Below are positions 41,901 to 50,100 of a stretch of DNA of 64,000 nt, one piece after another (the first letter of the stretch is position 1; the number at the start of each line of letters is the position of its first letter). The notes under the pieces are model-generated. The model saw only the letters and a list, made by a program, of their open reading frames with translations, had not been told where the DNA came from and searched no databases. The stretch is from contig JAJDAK010000041.1 in NCBI GenBank assembly GCA_029261895.1, forward strand, positions 21,423 to 85,422. Reading direction: 5' to 3'. The position numbers and the translations under genes were made by a program. This DNA is from Deltaproteobacteria bacterium. Lineage in GTDB: Bacteria > Myxococcota_A > UBA9160 > SZUA-336.

Positions 41901-43398
41901 GCGAGTTACGATAGGCGGCTCAACAGTTGGTGAGTTCCTTTATGACCATCGTGGTCGCCGGATAGAGAAAGTTGGCGATCGCGGCGTCGAGAGATACAGC
42001 TACGACGATACGAAAGTTCTCACGCAGTTTGACGCGGCGGGTCAGACTATTGCTAAATTTGACTATGGAGCAACGAGCCTATTAAGTCTGGATCACGAAT
42101 CCGAAGGACTGGCATTCTATCTGACCGACGTTCTCGGGAGTGTGGTGGGGCTGACGACGATCTCTGGCACGGTTCAGGCCCGATATCAATACGATGCATT
42201 TGGCAATCCGCGGGGGCAGTCGGGGATGTCCTGGAACCGATTCGGTTTTACCGGGCATGAAGGCGATGACGAAACCGGGCTCATCTATGCCAAAGCTCGG
42301 TACTACGACGCCGATGTAGGGCGCTTCGTAAGCCAGGATCCTCTACTCGGTGATGTCTCTAATCCGCCTAGTCTCCATCGGTATTCGTATGCATACGCGA
42401 ATCCGACTGTCTTTGTCGACCGAGATGGGCGGTGTGCCGAACCAGTGTCATTCCTTCTCTGTGTAGCATTTCTTGGAGCAGAGATAGCTTTCTTCGGAGA
42501 TCTCGCTGTTCAGGAAGTTCAGGCGCAGAACCCCAGTGTAACTGGGTTCTTCAGCGAAGACTTTGATGGGAAGAGAAGCACAATTGCAGCAACGACGGGA
42601 GCGCTCTCAGGCGCAACCGGAGGTGCGCTCACTTTAGTGGGAGCAAGCACAACGGTCGCTGTTGGAGGCGGGATTCTCATCGACAGCGCGCTGGACACCG
42701 GTGCAGACCTGGCATTGGACGAAACCGGTCAACTATCCACGCCGCAGGATGTCTTCGATGCATTCGGTACAAACGTCGCCCTCAATACCGCATTCCTTGG
42801 CGCAGGAAAACTCGCTGGCGAAGTACTCGATGCCAGTAAGACGGCAGTGGTACGAGCGAGAGCCAAACCGCGAGTCAAAACTAGCGCGACTACCTCACCA
42901 AGGCAGAGCGGCGCGCAGACCCAGTCGGGTACGCCCTCGGACACTCAGATCACAGTAGAGTCACAGTCGGACCTCGTGCCAAGCGGAACCGCCGTCGCCG
43001 ACGGCACACCCACGAGTCGCTTTGATGCCGATTCGGAGATTGCGCGAGCCAAGGAACCCGAGGTTGAAGAATTCGCACGCCGATTCGCAGATCGATTCCC
43101 CGGCCGGGAGTTTCGGGTTGAACGGTCGAGGAAGAATAGCGAGGGGAAGAATTTCGGGATCGATTTCGAGACCGATAACGCCATCGTTGAAATGAAGAGC
43201 AACACGGGACCGCGTTTACAAAAGCAGCTTCTGGATCGCGCAGATCCGTTGTTGAATCCGACGGGTAAGGTCAGGGTGGGGCTGGCTTTCAGTGAGAGAG
43301 GGATTGGCCCGCAGGTCAAGAAAGGCATCGAAAAGAATGCAGGACTTGCCGGGTCGAGGGACGATATTGATGATCTCCTTGAGATCTTGGCTGAATAG
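32977..43398 (+). CDS. giant RHS-repeat polymorphic toxin with transglutaminase-like N-terminus and PD-(D/E)xK C-terminus
   Basis: GTG start at 32977 (GTG 32995 also possible). The 3473-residue protein has a signal-like segment (VVIVAIGTVVFAVPGGSAE). A transglutaminase-like domain lies about 267-422, but the position of the catalytic Cys reads GNDVDQASLL and the His position reads ERSWV, so it is probably inactive. A Big1-like Ig domain (about 880-980) and further beta domains follow. A DUF6531-like entry (YETDIDLFDGSLNLARTDFS, about 1505) opens several dozen YD repeats (about 1600-2990, Y-D-x-x-G-N) that should form the RHS shell. The cap ends with GRFVSQDPLLGD and ANPTVFVDRDGR (about 3115-3150). 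Then comes a Gly/Ala-rich linker and the payload (3342-3473) with FGIDFETDNAIVEMKS, a D...ExK core of the restriction-endonuclease fold. An immunity-like gene follows after 8 bases. Confidence 0.85.
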   Translation: MIVGQLVLQRGRSRIGWTSRVVIVAIGTVVFAVPGGSAEPTGFDVDAYLSGQDVSGSVFGLADVKSSLDLGRDLNSQVGAQLQATLREFVSAFRAAIASDAEIEAVAALDLQYQKLKALHLLHLANMRGLEDRGVELDLKPRYQSLIESQRASYESRTALLFSSLDGFYYEQVSDPNSASEEAFFERFLSYLSGYADLGAAILAIEFWLGPLEPPRTPTLRNSTLPYGPLDGFVPGVHRAEPPITPSYELSGIIEDAEDLSASATAPFSDPLRLKAEELEYDPIKVFNFVKNEIRTEFYAGAAKGGEMTLLSGSGNDVDQASLLVALMRLSGIPARFVTGVVELPIEYLLNALSTDSEPEALRAMRLSGIPHEPVIQGGKVVAVLMERSWVTAKLPYSNYRGTIVDASGAIWLPLDASFKTLDPGASRAVLEEMGVDALQRVANYMTVDHEETLRDQLLVEVAEHLEQTTPELELEDLLAPAAIQIGDTGYLPTTLPYIVEQVNSESAALPDELFQEIRFQIHSGESASSPVVLDETFAVSDLYNRRVTISYIPATIDDHEVVRSFGGLTNTPAYLIQVRPQIKIGGQAAATAGEPMQLGEHHRLVATLFSLASEESVDKTLVSGSYHALALSMGDTVPGLDSEDDPTDEEFTAARILSQAALRYHAAWDEAENDLAAMAGVSLVRPLPAITFASNRVNIDFVLDQPQQLIWRAVELDATSRRVEAVATFGGSYPVSSWRRLSALEGSILEHHLFEEDFQVASVSADKVIALATEAGIEILTIDEGNAATEIPRLSHPTEIADQVALLVQQGLTVTIPLSPVGFLQWSGSAWFADDDGTGAAGYFLSGDLAGGITATAVGLDAKVVAALSEPYSPEANEDASSPAQIYVIGSSDGQSCVMGEQADNPLTVLVVDRLGRPVSGANVQFLIQTGNGTFGLTGQETIQTTSSSGTASAVLTCGTNATVYPIAIKQNLGDEFSTLALLQLVDVAVERRELDGSTGLLFLSAPIEVIGLPGEVDTLKVGKTSVLGTPAARVTARVEDEHGNNVANVEIEIKFDRAEAKPGVSGSLGDARVLVDGERKLSATDTTEQGVGARFVILPGEFGGGTTYFFKILGGGKQEEVEIGGLDFGRDLTLVVAPEFREADRAVGLNTEYPEKLHVKVVGYSGDFRVRSADCEESPCPLFIEELLTNKEETANLDTTNFTAEDNGSVIAIEELPRDSGDPQWNVSVKGGSVSEFMDVMIKATQEFEAVLIKKAGDQDVVVTETRTAKLDKPFERIAVLDSQITLIKPIPIPVNAVGGKLVTQEPFEASYLRTPVGYDSITHTVELLEGGVPIMGIRPDNNFGVGVVYFPRGIEVKPGRTYELRYVSRRGSPNEVIGEPVPLPISQKVLRDFQRRVKGRVDVDVLNNQSCEGPFTMRFFLNEEAEMNLSTSAFGGASTNVINGQVFPAGPHTVALDYDDFGEGVFDFTLTARSTATGFEDGGVGQIEVIAQRRDNPPVGHAYETDIDLFDGSLNLARTDFSLSGRGPPLELIRSYKSSSSGRSLVGGGWSHNFDASLVETLCGSVVAKGIPFFPSGEGFAPGVGHHSTLEKTEGGYDLYTKDGTRFRFREFSFDTSTQHLLEFIQDTNGNVFSLGYNPPVQEDAELAVVTDSSGRSLNFSYRWNRGRRVLDRIEGPDNFRATYTYDTRDRLSRVDWGRGTETKTESYEYVIPAPDIVADPNACDPDDVSCSTLGVPNYVSDAEWDKRHAIKAVNDAGGNRTEYTYETQSIFADHSLDGGTVQNLFVTEVRHPELGTTQFDYSERVSRTGELQTTVTDRRQKVTTHTLNQYGSPLEIAHPAGVRTLEWSASDIVIESDADENLVLKTLGYDAAGNVTLEQIADNPSVLRTYTQLRNGTIKNRLETQVGRNLHTTSFSYDQAGNLDRIDYPDGTNEQHVYAPNGDRLRTRDRNGNWTHFAYDEFGNLELVTDSLGNVTRNEWNIRGRKLATTDARGNTTRFAYDEFDRLTSIIDPLGGTRSFGYDLNDNQISETDEEGRLTTREYDDENRIIKIIGPTLDERTFAYDDSGNLETETDWRGNATVHEYDDAGRRTKLTEPEGRITQYAYDPAGNLTQETRQLGRVVKHKYDDQNRRIETEDGFEAKRTFEYDDEGNLILEVDELGREVRFEYDEVNRLRFQREPLGKTTEFRYDGNSNLIEVIDGNGNSTRKEYDSLNRVIAETDAEGNRSLFEYDAVGNPVREVDPRGAVTRHEYDELNRRIKTIDAEDSVFDFQFDGVGNLVEERWPNGNTITSEYDDLDRLLKNEDVLGRLFTNEYDENGNLTKRIDARGFETAAIYDNLNQLVEERKPEGRTTFTEYDLLGNVLKTIDGKQNEIRFEFDLLDRVAKEFDPLGNFTEYSYDAVGNLLGITDRRENETTHVYDDLNRLIEIRDPNGNLRTREFDRVGNLILEIDENGFKTESGYDKNYRVESITRADLQIVFNEYDESGNLLFVTDAQGNVVGKEYDLLNRLIQENGELSSIRQFTYDSMGNRTTQRDPEGRYTVWTFDERSQRLSETTNGTSPSNGTETTRFGYDASGNRNSVERPRQFVSTSEFDGAGRLVAIIDPNGGRTEYGYDFNDNRTSQINSRGHTTLFRFDVLDRMTAIEFPDGAIHGFTAYDDNGNLTQETKPNGVVVDYVYDFLDRETLRQFSLPAVPVGDDIQEIETRYDAGGNVVQVVERYHGGGLSDRVSTFVYDSLDRLVEVVDGFGKQIRYGYDANGNRIQLIDPDGKVTQYQYDALNRVAAVTNAAGVTTYSYDRSSRPTEILYPNNTRVSRFYDDAGRVSVIGNSLNGSQVSRFEYTYDENGNRSMQVESNGGPAETTIYNYDSLDRLVQVEYPDVPAGLGTTVEYGYDAAYNRVSENVVNSTTLAVLEDRAYTYNARNELSSIADLSDPNLNVSYSYDENGNQVQKTQAGLLSNYIFDARDRLRRVTIGGSTVGEFLYDHRGRRIEKVGDRGVERYSYDDTKVLTQFDAAGQTIAKFDYGATSLLSLDHESEGLAFYLTDVLGSVVGLTTISGTVQARYQYDAFGNPRGQSGMSWNRFGFTGHEGDDETGLIYAKARYYDADVGRFVSQDPLLGDVSNPPSLHRYSYAYANPTVFVDRDGRCAEPVSFLLCVAFLGAEIAFFGDLAVQEVQAQNPSVTGFFSEDFDGKRSTIAATTGALSGATGGALTLVGASTTVAVGGGILIDSALDTGADLALDETGQLSTPQDVFDAFGTNVALNTAFLGAGKLAGEVLDASKTAVVRARAKPRVKTSATTSPRQSGAQTQSGTPSDTQITVESQSDLVPSGTAVADGTPTSRFDADSEIARAKEPEVEEFARRFADRFPGREFRVERSRKNSEGKNFGIDFETDNAIVEMKSNTGPRLQKQLLDRADPLLNPTGKVRVGLAFSERGIGPQVKKGIEKNAGLAGSRDDIDDLLEILAE

Positions 43399-43406
43399 GA
43401 GGGGCT

Positions 43407-43793
43407 GTGAACGATTTCTTTTATTTTCCCAGAAGAACGGTTGATCTGGAGGGGATTAGAGATGAGCTCAACTCATTTGATTTCCCCGAGATGAACTTGG
43501 TTGATAATTGGATGGGTATCACGTACGGCGACGCGGAACATGATCGTTGGGAGTTGGGGGTGTTTGAATTGTCAGAACTTAGCCTCGAAGATCGTAATCA
43601 AATGGTTGAGGAAGGGTATGGCGATGGGTTTTACATCGCCCACTATTCTATTTCGATCCCGATATTGGTTCCGGTCTTTCGAAAGCTACTCGAAGCATTC
43701 GGAGGGTTCGTTGGAAAGGATGTTGGTAGTTCTGAGCCTCGGTTCGATATTGAAAATATTGAGCAGCTCAATTATCCGAGACGAGGTTCGTGA
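43407..43793 (+). CDS. probable immunity protein for the RHS nuclease toxin
   Basis: GTG at 43407 has a strong ribosome site (AGGAGGGG, about 3 to 5 bases away) and begins only 8 bases after the RHS stop. The 128-residue product is acidic, lacks a signal peptide and has no membrane segment, so it stays in the cytoplasm, where a nuclease toxin would act. Sequence features are a mixed alpha/beta pattern (NLVDNWMGITYGDAEHDRWE, ISIPILVPVFRKLLEAFGGF). I do not recognise the family. Position, size and charge are those of classical immunity proteins encoded behind RHS toxin tips; the assignment rests on this context. Confidence 0.65.
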   Translation: MNDFFYFPRRTVDLEGIRDELNSFDFPEMNLVDNWMGITYGDAEHDRWELGVFELSELSLEDRNQMVEEGYGDGFYIAHYSISIPILVPVFRKLLEAFGGFVGKDVGSSEPRFDIENIEQLNYPRRGS

Positions 43794-44155
43794 TGCAGAT
43801 CGGAATACCCATGTTCACGCTTGCCTTATCCTTTACGTTTCTCTCGTTGTGCCTGGGTGCCGCATCTGAAGCATCAGAAGAGCCGCATGGAGTCCATGTC
43901 CTCAGTGTCTCTCCGATCGATGGGCGTGCTGTCGCGCGCGTAAACGACGGGGAGCTTACGGTGTATGGGGTCGGTGACGCGTTGATCGAGGATAACTACG
44001 TCATCAAAAAGATTCTCTCGGATCGAATCGTGGTTGAAGAAAATGCGGTTCCCGAGAAGGGGCAGCCGAAGACAGTGGTTTGGATTTTTGTTGCAGATGC
44101 GAACGGCGTATCGAGGGTTCAGAGGCTCGAGCAGACATCACGGCAGATGGAGTAG
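43793..44155 (+). CDS. small exported protein resembling the GspC/PilP periplasmic domain
   Basis: ATG at 43793 overlaps the previous stop (TGATG); a GTG one codon earlier is also possible. The 120-residue product has a signal peptide (MFTLALSFTFLSLCLGAAS). The mature part, HVLSVSPIDGRAVARVNDGE, then LTVYGVGDAL, YVIKKILSDRIVVEE, TVVWIFV and GVSRVQRLEQ, matches the pattern of the homology region of type II secretion GspC and pilus PilP proteins (V-L-S-x-x-P-x-x-x-R-A-V...V-G-D...I-L-x-D-R-V-V-L-E), which contact the outer-membrane secretin. It lacks the transmembrane helix and PDZ part of a full GspC. Lying between an immunity gene and the 6357-residue giant it may help export of that giant; this is inference. 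Confidence 0.6.
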   Translation: MQIGIPMFTLALSFTFLSLCLGAASEASEEPHGVHVLSVSPIDGRAVARVNDGELTVYGVGDALIEDNYVIKKILSDRIVVEENAVPEKGQPKTVVWIFVADANGVSRVQRLEQTSRQME

Positions 44156-44173
44156 GTCGAAAAAGGTCGCGTT

Positions 44174-47100
44174 ATGAGTATGGAACGTCAAAAGCGAATA
44201 CGGATCTGGGTCGGGAGTTGGCTCCTGGTTCTATGGTTTGTCCCGTCGCTGGGCCATGCGGGCGAGCCATTTTCTGGAGATCCGTTCGATATTCCGCAGG
44301 GCGCGTATGAGGCGACCTTTGTTGAGGATATTGGGGCGATCTCTCACATCGAGTTCTCCGGGGACTACAACAAGAGTTTGCCCGGCGATGTTCCTAACTC
44401 GCCGGCGCGCGCAGTGGTTGCGCAGGAATTTTATCAGGACCACGTGGATGAGTATGACTTCTTAGTCGCGTTTACGACTTTCGAGATCGAGACTGGAGAA
44501 GCAACGGCGTTTTTTCAGCCTGTGCGGAACGAGATCGAAGGTATCGGCGAGAGTATCTTTGATTTTTCCGACAAGTTTGGCAGCACGAGTCGACTGCGTG
44601 GCTTTATCGAAATGGCAGATACCGGTCGGTATGAGCTGAATCCCTTCTCTCCCAACTACGAGGATGTGCTCGGCGTGCTCTCTCACGAAGTGCTTCATAG
44701 CTGGGCAGCTTTCGTCGGCTATCAAGATCCGAACGGTCAGGTGAGCAACGGGCTGCTCGGTCGTCAGCAGGCGCACTGGAGTTTCTTACTGGAGACAGGC
44801 GCTTCTGTGGAGTACGGACATCGGTGGCGCGATAATCAAGATGGCACTTTTACCGCCACCGATTCTCGCCGATTCTATAGCCCGCTGGATCTCTATCTGA
44901 TGGGGATGTACGCACCCGAAGAAGTGCCTAACTTCTTTCTGATCGAAAGCGGAGACGTCGCGGCCACCGAGTTACCTTCAAAGGGTACCGTGGTCAGTGG
45001 CCAGGCTCATGCGGTCTCTGTTAACGACATCATTAGTGTCGAGGGCCCCCGCGTTCCCGATTACACGGAGTCTCAGCGAGACTTTCGGATGGCGTTTATT
45101 CTGCTGACCCGCCCCGGCGATCCGCCGAGTTCCGAGGTGATCTCTCAGTTGCAAGCGTTGCGTGAAAGTTTTGCAACGCGGTTTGCAATTATGACTGGTG
45201 GGCGCGGGCGCATGCACATTGGTCCCCAAGCATCGCCCGCGGTGCCGGTGGGCATGACGGATGTGATTTCGGGTGACGCACTGCGCACGGGCGGTGCGAG
45301 CGTAGAAGATGGACTTGCATGGCTCTTGGCAGAGCAGACGGCTGCCGGGTCTTGGCTCGACAAGCCGAGTACCGAAGTTCGAGATACCGCGGAGGTTTAT
45401 CGGGCGCTCCTCGCAATCGATCCGACGGTGCCCGACTTGCTGGTAGCGAAGGCGTTCTTACTCGCGCAGCTAGACGTAAATACCGATTCATTGGCTCGGG
45501 TAGTGCGCGCGTTGGACACGGATGCAACGGCGGAACAAATTGCGGAGCTACTCAACCGGCAGAATGCGGACGGAGGTTGGGGGCTGAACCCTGGTGATCG
45601 AAGCGATCCGCTCGATTCTGCTCTGGCGATGCTGGCCCTTGCGAACCGCGTTGCTGCGACGAGCGCTCTGTTGTTGGGAGAAGGTTTTTTAGCCGCGACA
45701 CAGAATCCCGATGGCGGTTGGCCGGCGGGTTCGCTTGGGGTGAGCCACGTGCTCGCGACCGCGTACGCGTTGCAGGCACTCGGACTCATCGGAAGTGATG
45801 CCTCACTCATGGACCCCGCAAAGGCTTTTTTGATCGGTGTACAGAATCCCGACGGTGGCTTTGGAGTCAGTGGGAGTTCGGTGCACGAAACCGCTTTGGT
45901 GGTCGAAGCCATGATCGCGGCCGGCACGGGGGATCAAGTCAACACCATCGCCGTTCGCAATTATCTAGACGGTCAGCAGAGCGAAGAGGGGAGTTTTGCC
46001 GGGAGCACCTACACGACCGGACAGGCCTTGGTGGGGCTGCTTTCGCTCGACTTCCCGAATTGGTTGCTGGAAAGCATCTCTACAGCGTCGGTGAATATTA
46101 ATGATGGGGAGCGCGTGCCGCTCATCGTTACCGTGCGCAATGATGGAAAGGATTCGCTCCCAGCGACCACGGTCGCGATCTTTGACGGTGATCCCAATAG
46201 CGGCGACCTGTTGGGGACGGTAAACGTACCGCCACTATTCTCGCAGCAAACTGCCCAGCTGGATTTCACGTTCGATAGCTTCGACCGCCCGGGCTCACGG
46301 CGAATATTTGCTCTGGTCGATGCGGCAGAGGCGGTCGCAGAGCGTTCCGAAGCCGACAACCTGAGCTTTATTGACCTCAGCGTGAATCCGGCTCCAATTG
46401 GTATCGATCTAGAGATTGCAGCAGCCGATATTGCGATTATTCCCGCGAATCCCTTCGAGCTACCCACCGATCTTGGAATCTCCGTCAATCTCCGGAACCT
46501 CGGCGATGCTGCAGCGACCGACGTCGATGTGGAGTTGTGGATCGGTACACCGGGCGATGCATCCGCACTGTTACTCGAGACACAGACGCTAAGTGTGGCG
46601 GCGCGCAGCAATATCTTGGCGAACTTCAGCCACACTCTTGAGACCTCGGGTACGACGCTCTTTACGATACGGATAGATCCCACAGATGCGATCGCGGAGG
46701 TGCGCGAAGACAACAACCAGGCGATGGGTTTCGTAGTCACAAGCGCCTCGGTCGATCTTGTGTTGGATCCCAATCAAATCGTCTTTCTGCCCGACCCCGC
46801 GCGGTTAGGTACCGATGTCTCTTTTGAGGTCTTGGTTCGAAACCGTGGCACCTCGGCGGCCCCCGATACCGCGGTCCGCTACTCCGTGACCGGCAGTGGA
46901 GGCTTCTTTCAGGAGTTGCAGGTAGTGCCGGTATCGCTGAATGCTGGCGAAAGCGTTCTCCACACAGTGGTTTGGCGCGTAGATCGCATCGATTCCTTGA
47001 ACTTTACCGCGGAGATCGATGTCGACAATATGATCCCGGAGCTATCCGAACTGAATAACCAGGCTTCGGTGCCGTTCGATTCAATCGTGCTCTCCGGAGC

Positions 47101-50100
47101 GAATCTCAGTGTCGATCACCGTGACATGACCTTTGTGCCCGATCCGGGCCTCGAAGGCATGGCGCTCGAGTTGAACGGCGTCGTGACGAATAGCGGAAGC
47201 GATGCGCTCAGCGATATCGATGTCGCGTTCTTCGATGGCGATCCTGATAACGGCGGTGCGCAGATCGGTGCGACAGCGCTGATTGCGAATCTCGCGCCGC
47301 AGGCATCTGTAGCGGTGCAGGTGCAGTGGGCGGAAATTCCGAGTGCAGGCGATCGCGTGATCTACCTGGTAGTCGATCCTGCGAACACGATTCTAGAAGT
47401 CGATGAGGGCGACAACATTGCGTTCCGCGATCTTGACGTGGACGCGCTTCCGGATCTCGCGATCGATGCGGGAAGCATCTCGCTTTCACCGACGTTTCCG
47501 CCTGCGGGTCAGGAGATTTCGATTGACGTCACGGTCGCGAATCTCGGTGCACAGGGTGCGAGCTCGGTCTTGGTTCGCGCCTTTGCGGGAGATCCAAACG
47601 ACGGTGGTCTCGAGATCGGAAGCGGCATCACGCTAGCGAGCGTCGCGGCTTTCACAAGTGAGGTCGCGTCCTTCAGTCATACGATTCCGAATGGGGTTTC
47701 GATTCAAGAGGTTCACGTTTTGGTGGATCCGAGCGACACGATTCGGGAAAGCAAGGAGTCAAACAATATCGCGGTTCGCACCGTCGCGGTGCAATCTGCG
47801 GACGCCTTTGTGACCCTCGGCTTTATTTCGCCCGACGGCGACAGTGCGCAGGACTCGACGGTGTTCTTCTTTGCGGTCGGCAACCCGCAGCCCATCGATA
47901 TTCGCATTCTCAATGAGTTCGACGAGAGCGTTCGTGAAAGCAAATTGGAGAACGGTGCACCGATCGACCAGGGGCAGTTCGAGTGGGACGGGTTGGCTGA
48001 TTCGGGGGGTGTCGTTGCCGATGGCGAGTACCGCGTGCAGGCGGTTGCCGCTGGGGGAGATGTCGTTGCGGAAGCGCTCGTGGTCGTCGATACGAACCGC
48101 TCACCGCTTCTTGATGCGCTGGGCACGCCGTCTGAGCTCTTTACCGATCTCACGGAGCGGCTGGGTGCGATTCAGGGCTTTTTGTTTAGCTTGGATGGCG
48201 AGTTCCTATTCTTTACGGTGAATGATCTCGGGCAAGGGAACGTACTCTTTTCCGAGGGGGTCTACCGAGCTCGCGCGAACGGCACCGACGTTACGCCGCT
48301 CGCAATACCGAGTCAGTTCAATCCGCTGGGGGATCGTTTTTCAATCGAAGCGGTCTCTCCAAGTGGCCAGTCCGTAATCTTTCAGGGCACTAACCCAACC
48401 TCTACGGGCTGCGAGTACTTCGCTGTGGGGGCCGATGGAACCAATCCTCGTAGACTCCCGAACCTGACACCGAATGATGAGTGCTTTCAACGTGTCGTCT
48501 TCAGCGATGAAACCACGCTGCTCTTGCTGCGACAGGGAGTCTTCCCCGAGCCCACGGGGCACTTCGTCGTGAAAGCGCTCAATCTTGGTGCCGGCATCCC
48601 GACCCAACTCGCCTTCCTCAACGGAAATGAGTTTGGCGGCCGGAATGCATTGCACACTGTAACGACCGACGCCGGGCTTGCGATCGTAACACTTGAGGAC
48701 GATTCTGCTGACGTAACGGAGGCGATTCTCATTGATCTACAGAACGGCGATACAACGCCCCTGGGTCATGGCGCGGCGTTTTCACCTGACGGCGCAAGAA
48801 TCGCGATCGTGGATTTCGATAGCAATGAGCTTCGAGTCGTTTCACGCGACCGCACGCCTCTGGATTCCATACCTTTAGGAATTGATCTAAGCGCCGGGAG
48901 TCCAGGAGGTGGGGGAGGGCCATCTTTAAATGTCGCCGGTGCGCCGTCGCTCTTGGCCTTCGACACCGCATGGAGTGATGACGGTCGATTTGTGGCTTTT
49001 GACGCATCGAATATCACGGATTTCTTCTGTCCGTCGACGACGCCGGGCGATCCGGGCGGACTCTACGTGGTCGATCTCGTCGAAGGCACTGTTGAGCGCA
49101 AAACGACGGTCACAAAGCAGGTCGATTGCGGCGGTGAGATTCCGCAGTCCTTCCATGTTTATACGGCGGGAAGCACGGATTCCGTAAAACACGGCGAGCT
49201 GCATTTTGGGATGCAGCCCGAACAGCTACAGTTACCGCTGCCTCACGCGGTACCCGATGCAGACGGTTCTCTTCGTTTGCGCGTCGAGCAAATCGGTCAC
49301 GAAGAGGCGGAGATCGACGAACTCCATCTCATTACGTCGCGAGGCCGTGTTGTCGAACCCAGCGAAGCCCGCGATCTTAGCCGAGACGTCGATGTTTTGA
49401 GTTCGGTAACGTTTGCCGATCACCGTGTGGCGCACGCACTCGGCCGTGAGTTTGAGTTTGTTTTCGACGGGCTCGAACAGCTGCTGCCCGATGAGAAACT
49501 GTTGCTCTCTATGCGGGCCCGGGAAGCCAGCCCGAGCCGCTTGCGTGTACTGCCATTTCAGTATCCGAACGCCGATCGTGGTTACGCGTACGTGGTGGAT
49601 GGCGACGGCGCAATTCTCGTCGACGGCAAGCGAAACAGTTCGGATCGGCTCCCGGTACCCGTATTCCGTGAGTACTCGAAACCGGATACGGGTCATCCCA
49701 ATGCTTGGGTATCGGGCTACCTGAAGAGCGACGCGACATATCTGTATGCTGCGCTGGACTTTGGCGTCGACAACACATGGGAAGGTGTTGGGGACTATGC
49801 GAGCATTAGTATTCGCGGTTCCACGGCCACTGAGTGGAAGACCTACCGCATTGATGCAGCGGCACCGCGTGGGGGCACGGTTGGATTCGAGACTTCGCCA
49901 GACGCGATTCATCCGCATAAATACTATGAGTTCCAAGTTGCTCTTGCGGACTTGGGTGCAGCGATCGGCGACGAACTCGAGGTTCGCTTCGACGGGTACG
50001 GGTCCGCGGGTGTCTTGGATCCGTTCTTACCCAACGAGCTGACTCCGTATCTTTTTGAGGACGGTGTTCCCGCGATCTTTGGCGTGGATCGCGAAGAGGA

